Assembly (NCBI RefSeq): GCF_004352855.1
Contig: NZ_SJSC01000001.1
Location: 682,001-746,000, forward strand
Direction: 5' to 3'
Length of the DNA stretch: 64,000 nt
Origin: Marinomonas sp. KMM3893
GTDB taxonomy: Bacteria; Pseudomonadota; Gammaproteobacteria; Pseudomonadales; Marinomonadaceae
The notes beneath the pieces were generated by a model. The model was not told where the DNA came from, searched no databases, and saw only the letters and a list, made by a program, of their open reading frames with translations. This document shows positions 30,080 through 39,229 of the stretch, in pieces. The translations under genes were made by a program, and so were the position numbers. Within the stretch, counting starts at the first letter, position 1; each line of letters begins with the position of its first letter.

Positions 30080-30928
30080 ATGCTATTTATAGAAGCTTTA
30101 AATAGAGTCGGAACTCAGCCGAACAAACCTCAGGCGACAGGCAAATTAAAAAACCGTCCTTTGATGACACAGAAAGACTCTGTGGACCTAAGCACGGCCG
30201 CGAATGAAGTGAAAGAAATTCACTTAGACAGCGAACAAAAAACACCACTAACAGCTTCATCTAGTATTTTTGCAAATCTGATCGAACACATTCTTAATCA
30301 CATATTAAACACTGAGCTATCCATTCTGTCTCCAGAAGAGCTCAATATAGACAACAAAGAATGGCGTCTTTTCTTACAAGCCCCTCCCAACAGAGCCCAA
30401 TCTGACGCGCCGGTCATCAACAGCAACAGTTATCAAGAGCCTGAAATAAAAAAGCAGCCTGCAAAAAAGCAGCTACGCTTTCGCATTCCAGTAAAACCTG
30501 CTTACGGCAACCCCGTCGAAATGACCGTTCTGCTGTCTGCCCATCAAGGGTCACCAGAAATACCGTATTTTTTCTCACACATCCCAAAGGAAAATACACT
30601 GCCCTTATTAAAAACGCCTTACACGCCCGAATTTATCGGCCAGCAGATTACCTACTACCATATTCTGCTGGATCTAGACGGCGAGCCGGATCAACTGTCG
30701 CCTTTATACCCCTTGCTCACACCGCCGCCGTCAGAGGAAGACAATAAAACACCCGACATTTATGGCTTACGGCTTTGGCGAACCCAAGGCGCGAGCCTTC
30801 GTCCTATTGTTCTTGGTGACAAAAAAATGGGGCTTTTGTACATTGGGCATTACCCACCGCTCAACAGCCACGCTCAAGCACTCAAAGAAACCAACAGAAA
30901 AAGCAATTACCTTTATACAAAGGCATGA
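30080..30928 (+). CDS. Hypothetical protein, 282 residues
   Basis: I do not recognise this protein. It has no signal peptide or membrane helix. The first 45 residues are polar and Lys/Asp-rich, about 50-75 predicts an amphipathic helix (IFANLIEHILNHILNTEL), then comes a proline-rich, probably beta-rich body. Near 230-270 are DIYGLRLWRTQG and KKMGLLYIGHYPPL. It is 102 bases after yhbY and ends at a strong terminator. Codon use resembles its neighbours. It could be a lineage-specific cytoplasmic protein. Confidence 0.7.
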   Translation: MLFIEALNRVGTQPNKPQATGKLKNRPLMTQKDSVDLSTAANEVKEIHLDSEQKTPLTASSSIFANLIEHILNHILNTELSILSPEELNIDNKEWRLFLQAPPNRAQSDAPVINSNSYQEPEIKKQPAKKQLRFRIPVKPAYGNPVEMTVLLSAHQGSPEIPYFFSHIPKENTLPLLKTPYTPEFIGQQITYYHILLDLDGEPDQLSPLYPLLTPPPSEEDNKTPDIYGLRLWRTQGASLRPIVLGDKKMGLLYIGHYPPLNSHAQALKETNRKSNYLYTKA

Positions 30929-30943
30929 CTTTTTCTATCAATG

Positions 30944-30978
30944 CAAAAAAAAGGCCCTTCAAAACTGAAGGGCCTTTT
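30944..30978. terminator. Bidirectional terminator between the 282-residue unknown and erpA
   Basis: AAAAAGGCCCTTC and GAAGGGCCTTTTT pair around AAAACT, with A- and T-runs on either side so it works in both directions for the two convergent genes. Confidence 0.9.
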
Positions 30979-30996
30979 TAATATTCAAACAAAGAA

Positions 30997-31344
30997 CTAG
31001 ATGCTAAAGCTTGCGCCACAACCACAAGTTGATGTCGCATTAGGGTTTTTCACGGTAAAGCGAGAACCTTCCAAGTTTTCTTGGTAATCCACTTCTGAAC
31101 CAACCAAGTACTGAAAGCTCAAAGGATCTACCACTAGCGTCACACCATCTCGCTGAACTTCTGTATCGTCTTCTTGATGCTCTTCATCAAACGTAAAACC
31201 ATACTGAAACCCAGAACAACCGCCTCCTGTCACATAAACACGCAACATTAAGCGATCGTTTTCTTCTTCCTCAATCAGAGTTTGCAACTTAGCTGCCGCC
31301 GCCGAAGTAAACTCGATGGGATTTGCCGATTCAACAACACTCAT
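30997..31344 (-). CDS. erpA: Iron-sulfur cluster insertion protein ErpA
   Basis: A 115-residue A-type carrier that hands 4Fe-4S clusters to apoproteins. The three cluster-binding cysteines are in [11 protein letters not shown] (middle) and the C-terminal CGCGASFSI. Length matches E. coli ErpA (114). It is downstream of prfC, but a promoter with an IscR-type half site lies in the 72-base gap, so it is probably controlled on its own. Confidence 0.95.
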   Translation of the reverse strand: MSVVESANPIEFTSAAAAKLQTLIEEEENDRLMLRVYVTGGGCSGFQYGFTFDEEHQEDDTEVQRDGVTLVVDPLSFQYLVGSEVDYQENLEGSRFTVKNPNATSTCGCGASFSI

Positions 31345-31379
31345 TTTGATACCACTAAACCTAATTTAAGAATAATCAA

Positions 31380-31413
31380 ATTATCCTCTTATCCTAGTAA
31401 AATAGTCAAGTAT
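31380..31413 (-). promoter_or_regulatory. erpA promoter with IscR type 1-like site
   Basis: On the minus strand TTGACT (31409-31404) and GATAAT (31385-31380) are separated by 18 bases. The -35 is embedded in ATACTTGACT-ATTTT-ACTAGGATAAG (31413-31388). The left half and centre fit the type 1 IscR pattern ATASYYGACTRWWWY fully; the right half is degenerate. erpA (yadR) belongs to the IscR regulon in E. coli. Confidence 0.5.
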
Positions 31414-31416
31414 TGA

Positions 31417-33000
31417 TCAATGCTCTCGCGTTGAACGGAACGAAACTTCAGGCCACTTTTCTTCAGCCATCATCAGGTTTACGCGGGTTGGCGCCAAATA
31501 CGTCAAATGTCCGCCGCCATCGATTGCCAAGTTATCTGCACATTTTCGTTTAAATTCTTCAAAACGCTTTGGATCTTCACAATCAACCCAGCGCGCACTG
31601 TTGACGTTAACCGCTTCGTAAATACACTCAACCTTGTACTCATCTTTCAAACGGTAAGCCACCACTTCGTACTGCAGCTGACCAACCGCACCAACAATCA
31701 GCTCATTATTGCGCTGTGGCATAAATAACTGTGTCGAACCTTCTTCAGACAGTTGTTGCAAACCTTTCTGCAAGGCCTTCATCTTCATTGGGTCTTTAAG
31801 GCGAACACGGCGGAAAAGTTCAGGCGCAAAGTGTGGAATACCGGTAAATTTAAGGTCTTCACCTTCGGTGAACGTATCACCGATCTGAATCGTGCCATGG
31901 TTATGCAGACCTATGATGTCACCAGAAAAAGCTTCTTCAACCCCTTCTCGATCACCGGCGGTAAAGGACACCGCATCGGTAATTTTAATGTCCTTGCCTA
32001 AGCGGCAATGGCGCATTTTCATACCACGGCTATAAGTCCCTGAACACACTCGCATAAAAGCAATACGGTCACGGTGTTTCGGGTCCATATTGGCTTGAAT
32101 TTTAAAGATAAAGCCGGAAAACTTCTCTTCCGTCGCTTCTACTTTACGAGTGTTGGTTTCACGACCAATCGGTGATGGTGACCACTCAACAAAGCCATCT
32201 AACATTTCACGTACGCCAAAGTTAGACAGTGCCGTACCAAAAAACACAGGCGTTAATTCACCATTTAAGTACGCTTCTTGATCAAATTCATGACTTGCAC
32301 CGCGCACCAATTCGATTTCATCAACATAAGCTTCCCAGTCATCACCAAGCAATTCTTTAGCTTCATCCGACTGTAAACCTTCAATGCGAATATCGTCCAT
32401 CAAGGTATGTCCGCGACCACGAACAAACACATGAATCGTATCGGTATAAAGGTTGTAGACCCCTTTAAAGAAGTCGCTCATACCAATCGGCCAGGTAATG
32501 GGGGCCGCAGCAATTTTCAAAACGTCTTCGACTTCATCTAACAAATCAATAGGATCACGAATATCACGGTCCATTTTATTGATGAAGGTTAAAATAGGCG
32601 TATCACGTAAACGACAGACATCCATCAATTTGATCGTGCGATCCTCGACCCCTTTTGCGCCATCGATGATCATCAACACTGAGTCTACAGCGGTCAATGT
32701 GCGATAAGTATCTTCCGAGAAATCTTCGTGCCCAGGTGTATCCAACAAATTGACGGTACGACCTTTATAAGGAAACTGCATGACAGAAGACGTAATAGAG
32801 ATACCACGTTGCTTCTCCATGGCCATCCAGTCTGAGGTCGCATGCTTATCGCCTTTGCGCCCTTTTACCGAACCTGCGGTTTGAATAAGCTGCCCAAGCA
32901 ACAACAATTTTTCGGTAATCGTAGTCTTACCAGCATCCGGGTGAGAGATGATGGCGAACGTGCGACGCTCATCGACTTTACTAATAAATTCTTGACTCAT
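31417..33000 (-). CDS. prfC: Peptide chain release factor 3
   Basis: A 527-residue GTPase that recycles RF1/RF2 from the ribosome after peptide release. G motifs are [32 protein letters not shown] and FINKMDRD. The frame extends upstream to 33108, but the ATG at 33000 ([20 protein letters not shown]) gives the expected N terminus and the length of E. coli RF3 (529). The only upstream site is a weak AAGAGA. erpA follows after 72 bases. Confidence 0.95.
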   Translation of the reverse strand: MSQEFISKVDERRTFAIISHPDAGKTTITEKLLLLGQLIQTAGSVKGRKGDKHATSDWMAMEKQRGISITSSVMQFPYKGRTVNLLDTPGHEDFSEDTYRTLTAVDSVLMIIDGAKGVEDRTIKLMDVCRLRDTPILTFINKMDRDIRDPIDLLDEVEDVLKIAAAPITWPIGMSDFFKGVYNLYTDTIHVFVRGRGHTLMDDIRIEGLQSDEAKELLGDDWEAYVDEIELVRGASHEFDQEAYLNGELTPVFFGTALSNFGVREMLDGFVEWSPSPIGRETNTRKVEATEEKFSGFIFKIQANMDPKHRDRIAFMRVCSGTYSRGMKMRHCRLGKDIKITDAVSFTAGDREGVEEAFSGDIIGLHNHGTIQIGDTFTEGEDLKFTGIPHFAPELFRRVRLKDPMKMKALQKGLQQLSEEGSTQLFMPQRNNELIVGAVGQLQYEVVAYRLKDEYKVECIYEAVNVNSARWVDCEDPKRFEEFKRKCADNLAIDGGGHLTYLAPTRVNLMMAEEKWPEVSFRSTREH

Positions 33001-33176
33001 CTTTATAGGATTCTCTTTTATGCACGTTTTTATTGGATACAAAACGTGTTTTATGCAATTTTTTACTGTTGGGCGGGATTCTATCAAAACCCCTTTCTTT
33101 TCGCTCATTTAAAAATTCAGAAGTTTCGCACGAGTTAGCCCATTCACTTTTATTAGCGCGCTCATCCCATCTCGTT

Positions 33177-33650
33177 TTAAAGGTAAATCGGCAAGGCCGT
33201 GTTGCCTTTCACTTGCCGCACAGCAAGGTGCGTATGGAAGTCTTTCACACTGGATAAGCGATGCAGCTTTCTGGTAAAGGCTTCAAAGCCGGCTAAATCT
33301 TTGCTCACCACTTCCACTAGGTAATCGTAAGCGCCAGAAACAATATGCACATTAATGGCTTCTTCTATGGCCGAAATATCCCGTTCAAAATCCTCAACCG
33401 ACGACGCCTGATGATTATTCAAACGCACGTCCACAAAGAAGCTCATGCCTATGCCGACTTTTGTTTTGTTTAAGCGCGCTTGGTAGGACTCAATGTAACC
33501 TTCCTCCTCTAGGCGCTTTAAACGTCTTGCACACGGTGAGGGTGACAAACCAACCTTCTCTGACAATTCTGCCGTAGAGAGTCGCCCATCGCTTTGAATA
33601 ATCTTTAGTATGTCTTTATCAATTCGATCCATAGTGACGCCGATATCCAT
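33177..33650 (-). CDS. Lrp/AsnC family transcriptional regulator
   Basis: A 157-residue feast/famine regulator. The N-terminal winged HTH is DRIDKDILKIIQSDGRLSTAELSEKVGLSPSPCARRLKRLEEEG. The C-terminal RAM domain, which binds amino acids and forms octamers, includes the VSGAYDYLVEVVSKD strand-turn. An ATG at 33632 is an alternative start. It is divergent from an exporter/aminotransferase pair, the common layout for an Lrp-like protein controlling the genes for its own amino-acid ligand. The ligand cannot be read from sequence. Confidence 0.93.
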   Translation of the reverse strand: MDIGVTMDRIDKDILKIIQSDGRLSTAELSEKVGLSPSPCARRLKRLEEEGYIESYQARLNKTKVGIGMSFFVDVRLNNHQASSVEDFERDISAIEEAINVHIVSGAYDYLVEVVSKDLAGFEAFTRKLHRLSSVKDFHTHLAVRQVKGNTALPIYL

Positions 33651-33781
33651 CAGTATTTAATTTTAAAACGCTTCTTTCCACCAAGATTAACAAAATTAGA
33701 GATCAATTTGCCAGATAAAAGCGTCCATCACAGGAGATAATAGCAGTCATAACAAGCCACTCTAAACCGAGTATTTTAGCC

Positions 33782-34723
33782 ATGAAACAGATTGAATTAA
33801 GCCCTCAAATTAGCCGCTCGAAAGACACCTTCCCTCCTCTTCTGATGGGCTATATTGCGATGACACTGGTGCTGTTAATCTGGTCTGGCTTTGCGCTGAC
33901 TATGCGCGCGATTCACAGTTCGCCTTTGGCCACTGCCGATGTGGCCCTTATTCGCTTTGCGGTGCCTTTTATCTTGCTGCTGCCCTTTCTTCCTTCTCGT
34001 TTCCAACAGATCAAGAACGCAAGATGGTCGGATATTATGCTGATTTTATTGGGTGGCTTGCCCTTCTTCTTTCTGGCCGCTTATGGCGCAAGTAAAGTAC
34101 CGACGGCTTATGTGGGGAACTTTTTAGTCGGCACTCAACCTTTTTTTGTGCCTACGCTTTTGTATCTAGTCTATCGCCAAACCCTTACCAAAACACAAGG
34201 TGCTGCGCTTTCTCTTATTCTCATCGGCATCATGGTGATGACCTTTGGCGACAATCAGACCTTATCCAACACTATGAAAGACGGTTTATTGTTTTTGATT
34301 GCTGCCAGCATGGTGTGGGCTGTCTATACCATTGGTTTAAAGCGCGCGACGCTAGACCCTATTGCCGTGGCGCTTATTTTATCGGCCATTTCCCTGGTCA
34401 TAACCATCGCCATGATGATTTTCGGTTTTGTTGACAGCCACTTAGAACAAGCCACTCTGCAAAACTCATTCGCCTTTATTTTGGTTCAAGGGGTAGGTGT
34501 TGGCGTATTGGCCACCACAGGCTACACCTATGCAATCCGCCAACTGGGCGCTGCTCGCGCAGCCGTTATGGGGTCTCTCTCCCCAGTACTCACCGCATTA
34601 CTGGCTTTCCCTATTTTTGGCGAATCACTTTCTATGCCCATTATCGTTGGCATTTCTCTCACCACTATTGGCGTTCTTTTATCAACAAGAACAAAACCGG
34701 CTGCCCACAAGGAAAACAACTAA
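33782..34723 (+). CDS. EamA/DMT family exporter
   Basis: A 313-residue inner-membrane protein with about ten hydrophobic helices in two EamA repeats. The first repeat includes TLVLLIWSGFALTMRAIHSSPL and the second the AIRQLGAARAAVMGSLSPVLTALLAFPIFGE segment typical of the family. DMT members export amino acids or other metabolites. The stop overlaps the ATG of the aminotransferase (TAATG), and the Lrp regulator is divergent 131 bases away, so amino-acid export is the likeliest job. Confidence 0.9.
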   Translation: MKQIELSPQISRSKDTFPPLLMGYIAMTLVLLIWSGFALTMRAIHSSPLATADVALIRFAVPFILLLPFLPSRFQQIKNARWSDIMLILLGGLPFFFLAAYGASKVPTAYVGNFLVGTQPFFVPTLLYLVYRQTLTKTQGAALSLILIGIMVMTFGDNQTLSNTMKDGLLFLIAASMVWAVYTIGLKRATLDPIAVALILSAISLVITIAMMIFGFVDSHLEQATLQNSFAFILVQGVGVGVLATTGYTYAIRQLGAARAAVMGSLSPVLTALLAFPIFGESLSMPIIVGISLTTIGVLLSTRTKPAAHKENN

Positions 34724-35934
34724 TGCTATCCACACTTCCGCCATTAGAAACAGACCCATTATGGGAATTAATTCGCCTATTCAAAGAAGATAAGCGAGAC
34801 CATAAAATCGATTTAGTCATCGGCGTGTATCGAGACGAATCAGGGCAAACGCCGGTGTTTGATATTGTTCAAAAAGCAGAACATTGGCTTGCCAATAACG
34901 CACAATCCAAAGCTTATAAACCGCTGTCTGGCAATGCTCAGTTTAATCATCATATGGGGCAGTTTTTATTGTCGCCAGACAAGGCATCCGCCGCCCATCA
35001 CTGCACCATACAAACGGTCGGAGGCACAGGGGCACTCCGTGTCTTAGGTGACTTTATTCATCGCCTCTCCCCCAACGCCACCGTCTGGAATACTGATCCA
35101 GGTTACATCAATCATCAACCTATCATGGAGGCGGCAGGACTTAGGGTAAACCACTTCAGATGGCAGCAAAAAGAGGGGGTGTTGGACATCGAATCCTGCT
35201 TCTCTGATTTGATAGACGCTCACCGCGGCGACATTCTGCTGCTGCACGGTTGCTGTCATAACCCTTCTGGCATTGATCCCACTTTTGCTCAGTGGCAGGC
35301 GTTGGCAACCTTCTGTAAAAACACCGGCGTGATCCCGCTTATCGATATGGCTTACCAAGGGTTTGGCGACGGCCCTGAGACCGATGCGGCGGGCTTAAGA
35401 TGGCTCGTCAGCCAACTGGACCTCGTCTTGATTGCGTCCAGCTGCTCCAAAAACATGGGGCTGTATTGTGAACGCACAGGCGCAGCAACCATAGTCACAA
35501 AGGACACGGCACAACAACCTAGTGTAAGAGTGTTATTAGAGCACATTGCACGCGTTAATTACTCAATGCCACCTGATCATGGGGCCGCCGTCGCGGCATT
35601 TGTTTTCAACCATCCAGAACAATGGACCGCAGAGCTAACCAAGTGTCGCCTACGAATCTTAACCATTCGCCAGCAACTAGGAAGCACCCTAAAAGCGTTA
35701 GGCGCCAGCGCGGAACTGTGCGCTCTAGCCAAGCAAAAAGGCATGTTTTCTTTGTTGCCATTTAGCGCAGCTCAGATGCAACAACTGCAAGAGAAGCACG
35801 CCATCTACGGCACCTCTATTGGCCGAATAAACATCGCCGGACTGCAAACCCACCAAATTCGCACCTTGGCCAATGCCTTGATCGACATCAGCCAATGGGG
35901 CAATCATAACAACGCGAACCAACTGACCGCCTAA
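34723..35934 (+). CDS. Aromatic/aspartate-type aminotransferase
   Basis: A 403-residue class I aminotransferase of the AspC/TyrB subgroup, using PLP. KIDLVIGVYRDESGQTPVF, GGTGALR, the HGCCHNPSGIDPT segment (Asn contacting PLP), DMAYQGFGDG and SSCSKNMGLYCERTG with the Schiff-base lysine are intact. Length is that of E. coli AspC/TyrB. The start overlaps the exporter stop by one base. The substrate could be aspartate, phenylalanine or tyrosine. Together with the exporter and Lrp regulator it suggests handling of one amino acid. Confidence 0.9.
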   Translation: MLSTLPPLETDPLWELIRLFKEDKRDHKIDLVIGVYRDESGQTPVFDIVQKAEHWLANNAQSKAYKPLSGNAQFNHHMGQFLLSPDKASAAHHCTIQTVGGTGALRVLGDFIHRLSPNATVWNTDPGYINHQPIMEAAGLRVNHFRWQQKEGVLDIESCFSDLIDAHRGDILLLHGCCHNPSGIDPTFAQWQALATFCKNTGVIPLIDMAYQGFGDGPETDAAGLRWLVSQLDLVLIASSCSKNMGLYCERTGAATIVTKDTAQQPSVRVLLEHIARVNYSMPPDHGAAVAAFVFNHPEQWTAELTKCRLRILTIRQQLGSTLKALGASAELCALAKQKGMFSLLPFSAAQMQQLQEKHAIYGTSIGRINIAGLQTHQIRTLANALIDISQWGNHNNANQLTA

Positions 35935-35990
35935 TCGCCTTTTTGCACTCAATTACGCGACCAGAACGACAGTAGGTCAAACGTAAAGCA

Positions 35991-36022
35991 CAAAAAAAGG
36001 AGCCTCTCGGCTCCTTTTTTAT
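35991..36022. terminator. Bidirectional terminator between aminotransferase and RND permease
   Basis: AAAAAAAGGAGCC and GGCTCCTTTTTT pair around TCTC, with A- and T-runs serving both convergent genes. Confidence 0.9.
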
Positions 36023-36049
36023 CGCTCATAATGTGTCTTTATTAGCGAC

Positions 36050-39000
36050 TTATTTTTCGTTGTTTAGCGTATCTTGATGGTCATCAGTGATCGCAGTCAT
36101 TTCAACATTGTCTGCTGGAATCACTTTACGCCCTGGGAACAAACGACGCACCAAGACAAAGAACAAAGGCACGAAGAAGATCGCCAATATGGTCGCTGTC
36201 AAAGTACCACCAACGATACCAGAACCAATCGACACTCGGCTATTCGCACCAGCGCCAGTGGAGACAGCCAGTGGCAAAGTACCGACAATAAAGGCCATCG
36301 AAGTCATAATGATTGGTCTTAGTCGTAAACGCGCCCCTTCTTTTGCCGCCTCCCACACAGTCGCACCACGCATGTAGGCCGCTTCCGCAAACTCCACAAT
36401 CAAGATGGCGTTTTTGGATGACAAACCTATTGTCGTGAGCAAGGCAACCTGGAAGTAAACATCGTTCTCCAAGCCTCTTAGATGAGCGGCGAAAACCGCA
36501 CCAATAACCCCAAGAGGAATCACCAAGATAACCGAGAATGGCACTGTCCAACTTTCATATAGCGCAGCCAAACATAAGAAGACAACCAGAATCGAGATAC
36601 TGTACAAGACCAACGATTGACCACTGGATTGCTGCTCTTGATAAGACAAGCCACTCCATGCGCCAGTTGTACCAGGCAAACTGCTGGCTACTTTCTGCAA
36701 CTCACTCATTGCTTGACCAGAACTTACTCCTGGCGCGCCGCTCCCTTGAATTTCATACGCTGGAAGACCATTGAAACGAGCCAAACTTTTCGCCCCATAA
36801 GTCCACTTAGACGTAGCGAACGCAGAGAAAGGCGTCATGGTGTCATCGGCACTACGTACATACCAATTTTCAAGGTCATTCGGTGAAGAGCGATATTTAG
36901 CATCGCCTTCCACGTAGACTTTTTTCACTCGGCCACGGTCAATAAAGTCATTGACGTAATCACCTGCCCAAGCAGTGCTTAGCGTATTACTAATATCCGA
37001 CAATGACAGCCCCAGTGCGGACGCTTTCTCTTTATCGATATCAATAAACAACTGAGGCGATTCTGACTGGCTACCCAGACGAACACCCATCAGCAATTTA
37101 CTTGCATTGGCGTCTTGCAAGAGTTTGTCACGCATTTTCAATAGAGTGGCACGGTCTGTATTACCCGAAGCCTGTAATTCAAAGGTAAAGCCATTACTCT
37201 GACCTAGACCACGAATAGAAGGCGGCAACAAACTAAAGATGCGCGCATCGCGTATTTTACCCAGTGCGGCAAAAGAACGACCCACTACGGCCCCAGCACT
37301 GTCTTCAGGATTAGGACGTTCAGCCCAATCTTTCAATACCACAAACGCAAGACCGGCATTTTGCCCCGTTCCCATGAAGTTAAAGCCTGAGATAGTAAAG
37401 ATACTCTTCATATCTTTCTTCTCGTTCACCATGAAGTGATGCTCAATATCACGCATTACTTCATTGGTACGATTCAATGAAGCACCTTCAGGCAAGGACA
37501 CCATGACAATGACATAACCTTGGTCTTCTACTGGCAAGAAGCCCGTTGGCAAGTTCGTCATCAACCAACTTAGAGCACCAATAATCAAGGCATAGCCAAA
37601 CATCCAGCGTATCGGGCGCTTAACTAGACGCCCCACGGTATTACTATAAGCGTCTGTCGCACGATCAAAATTGCGGTTGAAGAAACCCGCCAAACCTTTT
37701 TCGCTTTCACCGTGACCTGGTTTCAACAAGGTTGCACACAATACAGGCGTTAACGTCAACGCAACCAGTACAGACAAAGCCATAGAAGAAACAATAGTGA
37801 TAGAGAACTGACGGTAAATAACCCCAGTTGAACCACTAAAGAACGCCATAGGTAAGAATACCGCAGCCAATACAACCGCAATACCGATCAAGGCGCTGGT
37901 AATCTCTTGCATGGACTTAAGCGTGGCATCTCGGGGCGATAAATTATCCTCCCGCATGACTCGTTCGACGTTTTCCACCACCACGATGGCATCATCCACC
38001 AGCAACCCGATCGAGAGCACAATACCAAACATGGTCAGTACGTTTATCGAATAACCAAACAGGCTCAAAATACCGAAGGTACCTAAAAGCACAACAGGAA
38101 CCGCAATGGCCGGGATCAAGGTGGCACGCCAGTTCTGCAAGAAGACAAACATCACGACAACAACGAGTACGATCGCTTCAAATAGCGTTTTTACCACTTC
38201 CTCAATAGAGTCTTTGATAAAGGCGGTGTTATCCACAGGGTAGGCTAATTTATAGCCATCTGGGAAAGTCCCGTGAAGTTGCGCTAATTTCTGTTTTACC
38301 GCTTCAGAGGTCGATAATGCGTTCGCGCCCGGAGAAAGCATGACCGCAATACCGGCCGCAGGGTGGCCATTTAAGCGTGCAATCACATCGTAAGATTCAC
38401 TGCCTAGCTCTACTTTCGCAACGTCTTTAACTCGAACAATGGCACCAGATTCTTGGTGTGTCAGAATGATATTCTGGAACTCTTTCACCGTTTCCATTTT
38501 CGATTGAGCCGTCACGGTTACGTTCAACTCTTGCCCTTGCACAGAAGGACGGCTACCAAGGTCACCGGCTGCAATTTGAACGTTTTGTGCTTCAATCGCA
38601 CTGGTAATGTCGCTCGGCATTAGGCTGTAAGACGCCAGTTTTAATGGGTCAAGCCAGATGCGCATAGAATATTGCGAACCAAATACCTTGTAATCACCCA
38701 CACCCGCTACACGAGATACTGGGTCTTGAATATTCGACACGATAAAGTCTGAGATATCACTCGCTTTATCTTTATCTTTTGAGTCGTATATCGCAGCAAT
38801 CAATAAATAATCGCTGTTTGCTTTTTTAACGGTAACGCCATTGTCCTGAACGGTTTGCGGCAAACGGGATGTTACCTGCTGCACCTTGTTTTGCACTTGA
38901 ACTTGCGCAATGTCAGGGTCCGTACCTTGTTTAAAGGTAACCGTAATATTAGCGGAGCCATCGGATGAACTGGTAGAAGAGAAGTACAATAAGCCATCGA

Positions 39001-39217
39001 TACCGCTCAACTGTTCTTCAATTACCTGCACGACACTGTTTTCAACCGTCTTTGCAGAGGCCCCAGTGTAGGTAGTTGAAACACTGATGGACGGCGGCGC
39101 CACATCAGGATATTGCGCAACTGGGAGCTCAAAAATAGCAGCCACCCCAGTCAGCATAATTGCGATCGCAATCACCCACGCAAAAACGGGACGATTAACA
39201 AAAAAACGAGCCAACAT
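36050..39217 (-). CDS. RND multidrug efflux permease (AcrB/MexB-type)
   Basis: A 1055-residue proton-driven inner-membrane pump of the HAE1 family. It begins MLARFFVNRPVFAWVIAIAI and has twelve expected helices in two repeats with two large periplasmic loops. The paired aspartates of the proton relay are in LLVDDAIVVVENVERVM (helix 4) and the partner Lys side lies in helix 10. Length equals AcrB (1049). It is 12 bases after the adaptor gene. No outer-membrane channel gene is here, so it probably uses a TolC/OprM-like protein encoded elsewhere. Confidence 0.95.
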   Translation of the reverse strand: MLARFFVNRPVFAWVIAIAIMLTGVAAIFELPVAQYPDVAPPSISVSTTYTGASAKTVENSVVQVIEEQLSGIDGLLYFSSTSSSDGSANITVTFKQGTDPDIAQVQVQNKVQQVTSRLPQTVQDNGVTVKKANSDYLLIAAIYDSKDKDKASDISDFIVSNIQDPVSRVAGVGDYKVFGSQYSMRIWLDPLKLASYSLMPSDITSAIEAQNVQIAAGDLGSRPSVQGQELNVTVTAQSKMETVKEFQNIILTHQESGAIVRVKDVAKVELGSESYDVIARLNGHPAAGIAVMLSPGANALSTSEAVKQKLAQLHGTFPDGYKLAYPVDNTAFIKDSIEEVVKTLFEAIVLVVVVMFVFLQNWRATLIPAIAVPVVLLGTFGILSLFGYSINVLTMFGIVLSIGLLVDDAIVVVENVERVMREDNLSPRDATLKSMQEITSALIGIAVVLAAVFLPMAFFSGSTGVIYRQFSITIVSSMALSVLVALTLTPVLCATLLKPGHGESEKGLAGFFNRNFDRATDAYSNTVGRLVKRPIRWMFGYALIIGALSWLMTNLPTGFLPVEDQGYVIVMVSLPEGASLNRTNEVMRDIEHHFMVNEKKDMKSIFTISGFNFMGTGQNAGLAFVVLKDWAERPNPEDSAGAVVGRSFAALGKIRDARIFSLLPPSIRGLGQSNGFTFELQASGNTDRATLLKMRDKLLQDANASKLLMGVRLGSQSESPQLFIDIDKEKASALGLSLSDISNTLSTAWAGDYVNDFIDRGRVKKVYVEGDAKYRSSPNDLENWYVRSADDTMTPFSAFATSKWTYGAKSLARFNGLPAYEIQGSGAPGVSSGQAMSELQKVASSLPGTTGAWSGLSYQEQQSSGQSLVLYSISILVVFLCLAALYESWTVPFSVILVIPLGVIGAVFAAHLRGLENDVYFQVALLTTIGLSSKNAILIVEFAEAAYMRGATVWEAAKEGARLRLRPIIMTSMAFIVGTLPLAVSTGAGANSRVSIGSGIVGGTLTATILAIFFVPLFFVLVRRLFPGRKVIPADNVEMTAITDDHQDTLNNEK

Positions 39218-39229
39218 ATCGATATGTCC

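Noticed and set aside
33001..33108. 36-residue N-terminal extension of prfC
   Set aside because: Family length and the conserved N terminus start at the ATG at 33000.
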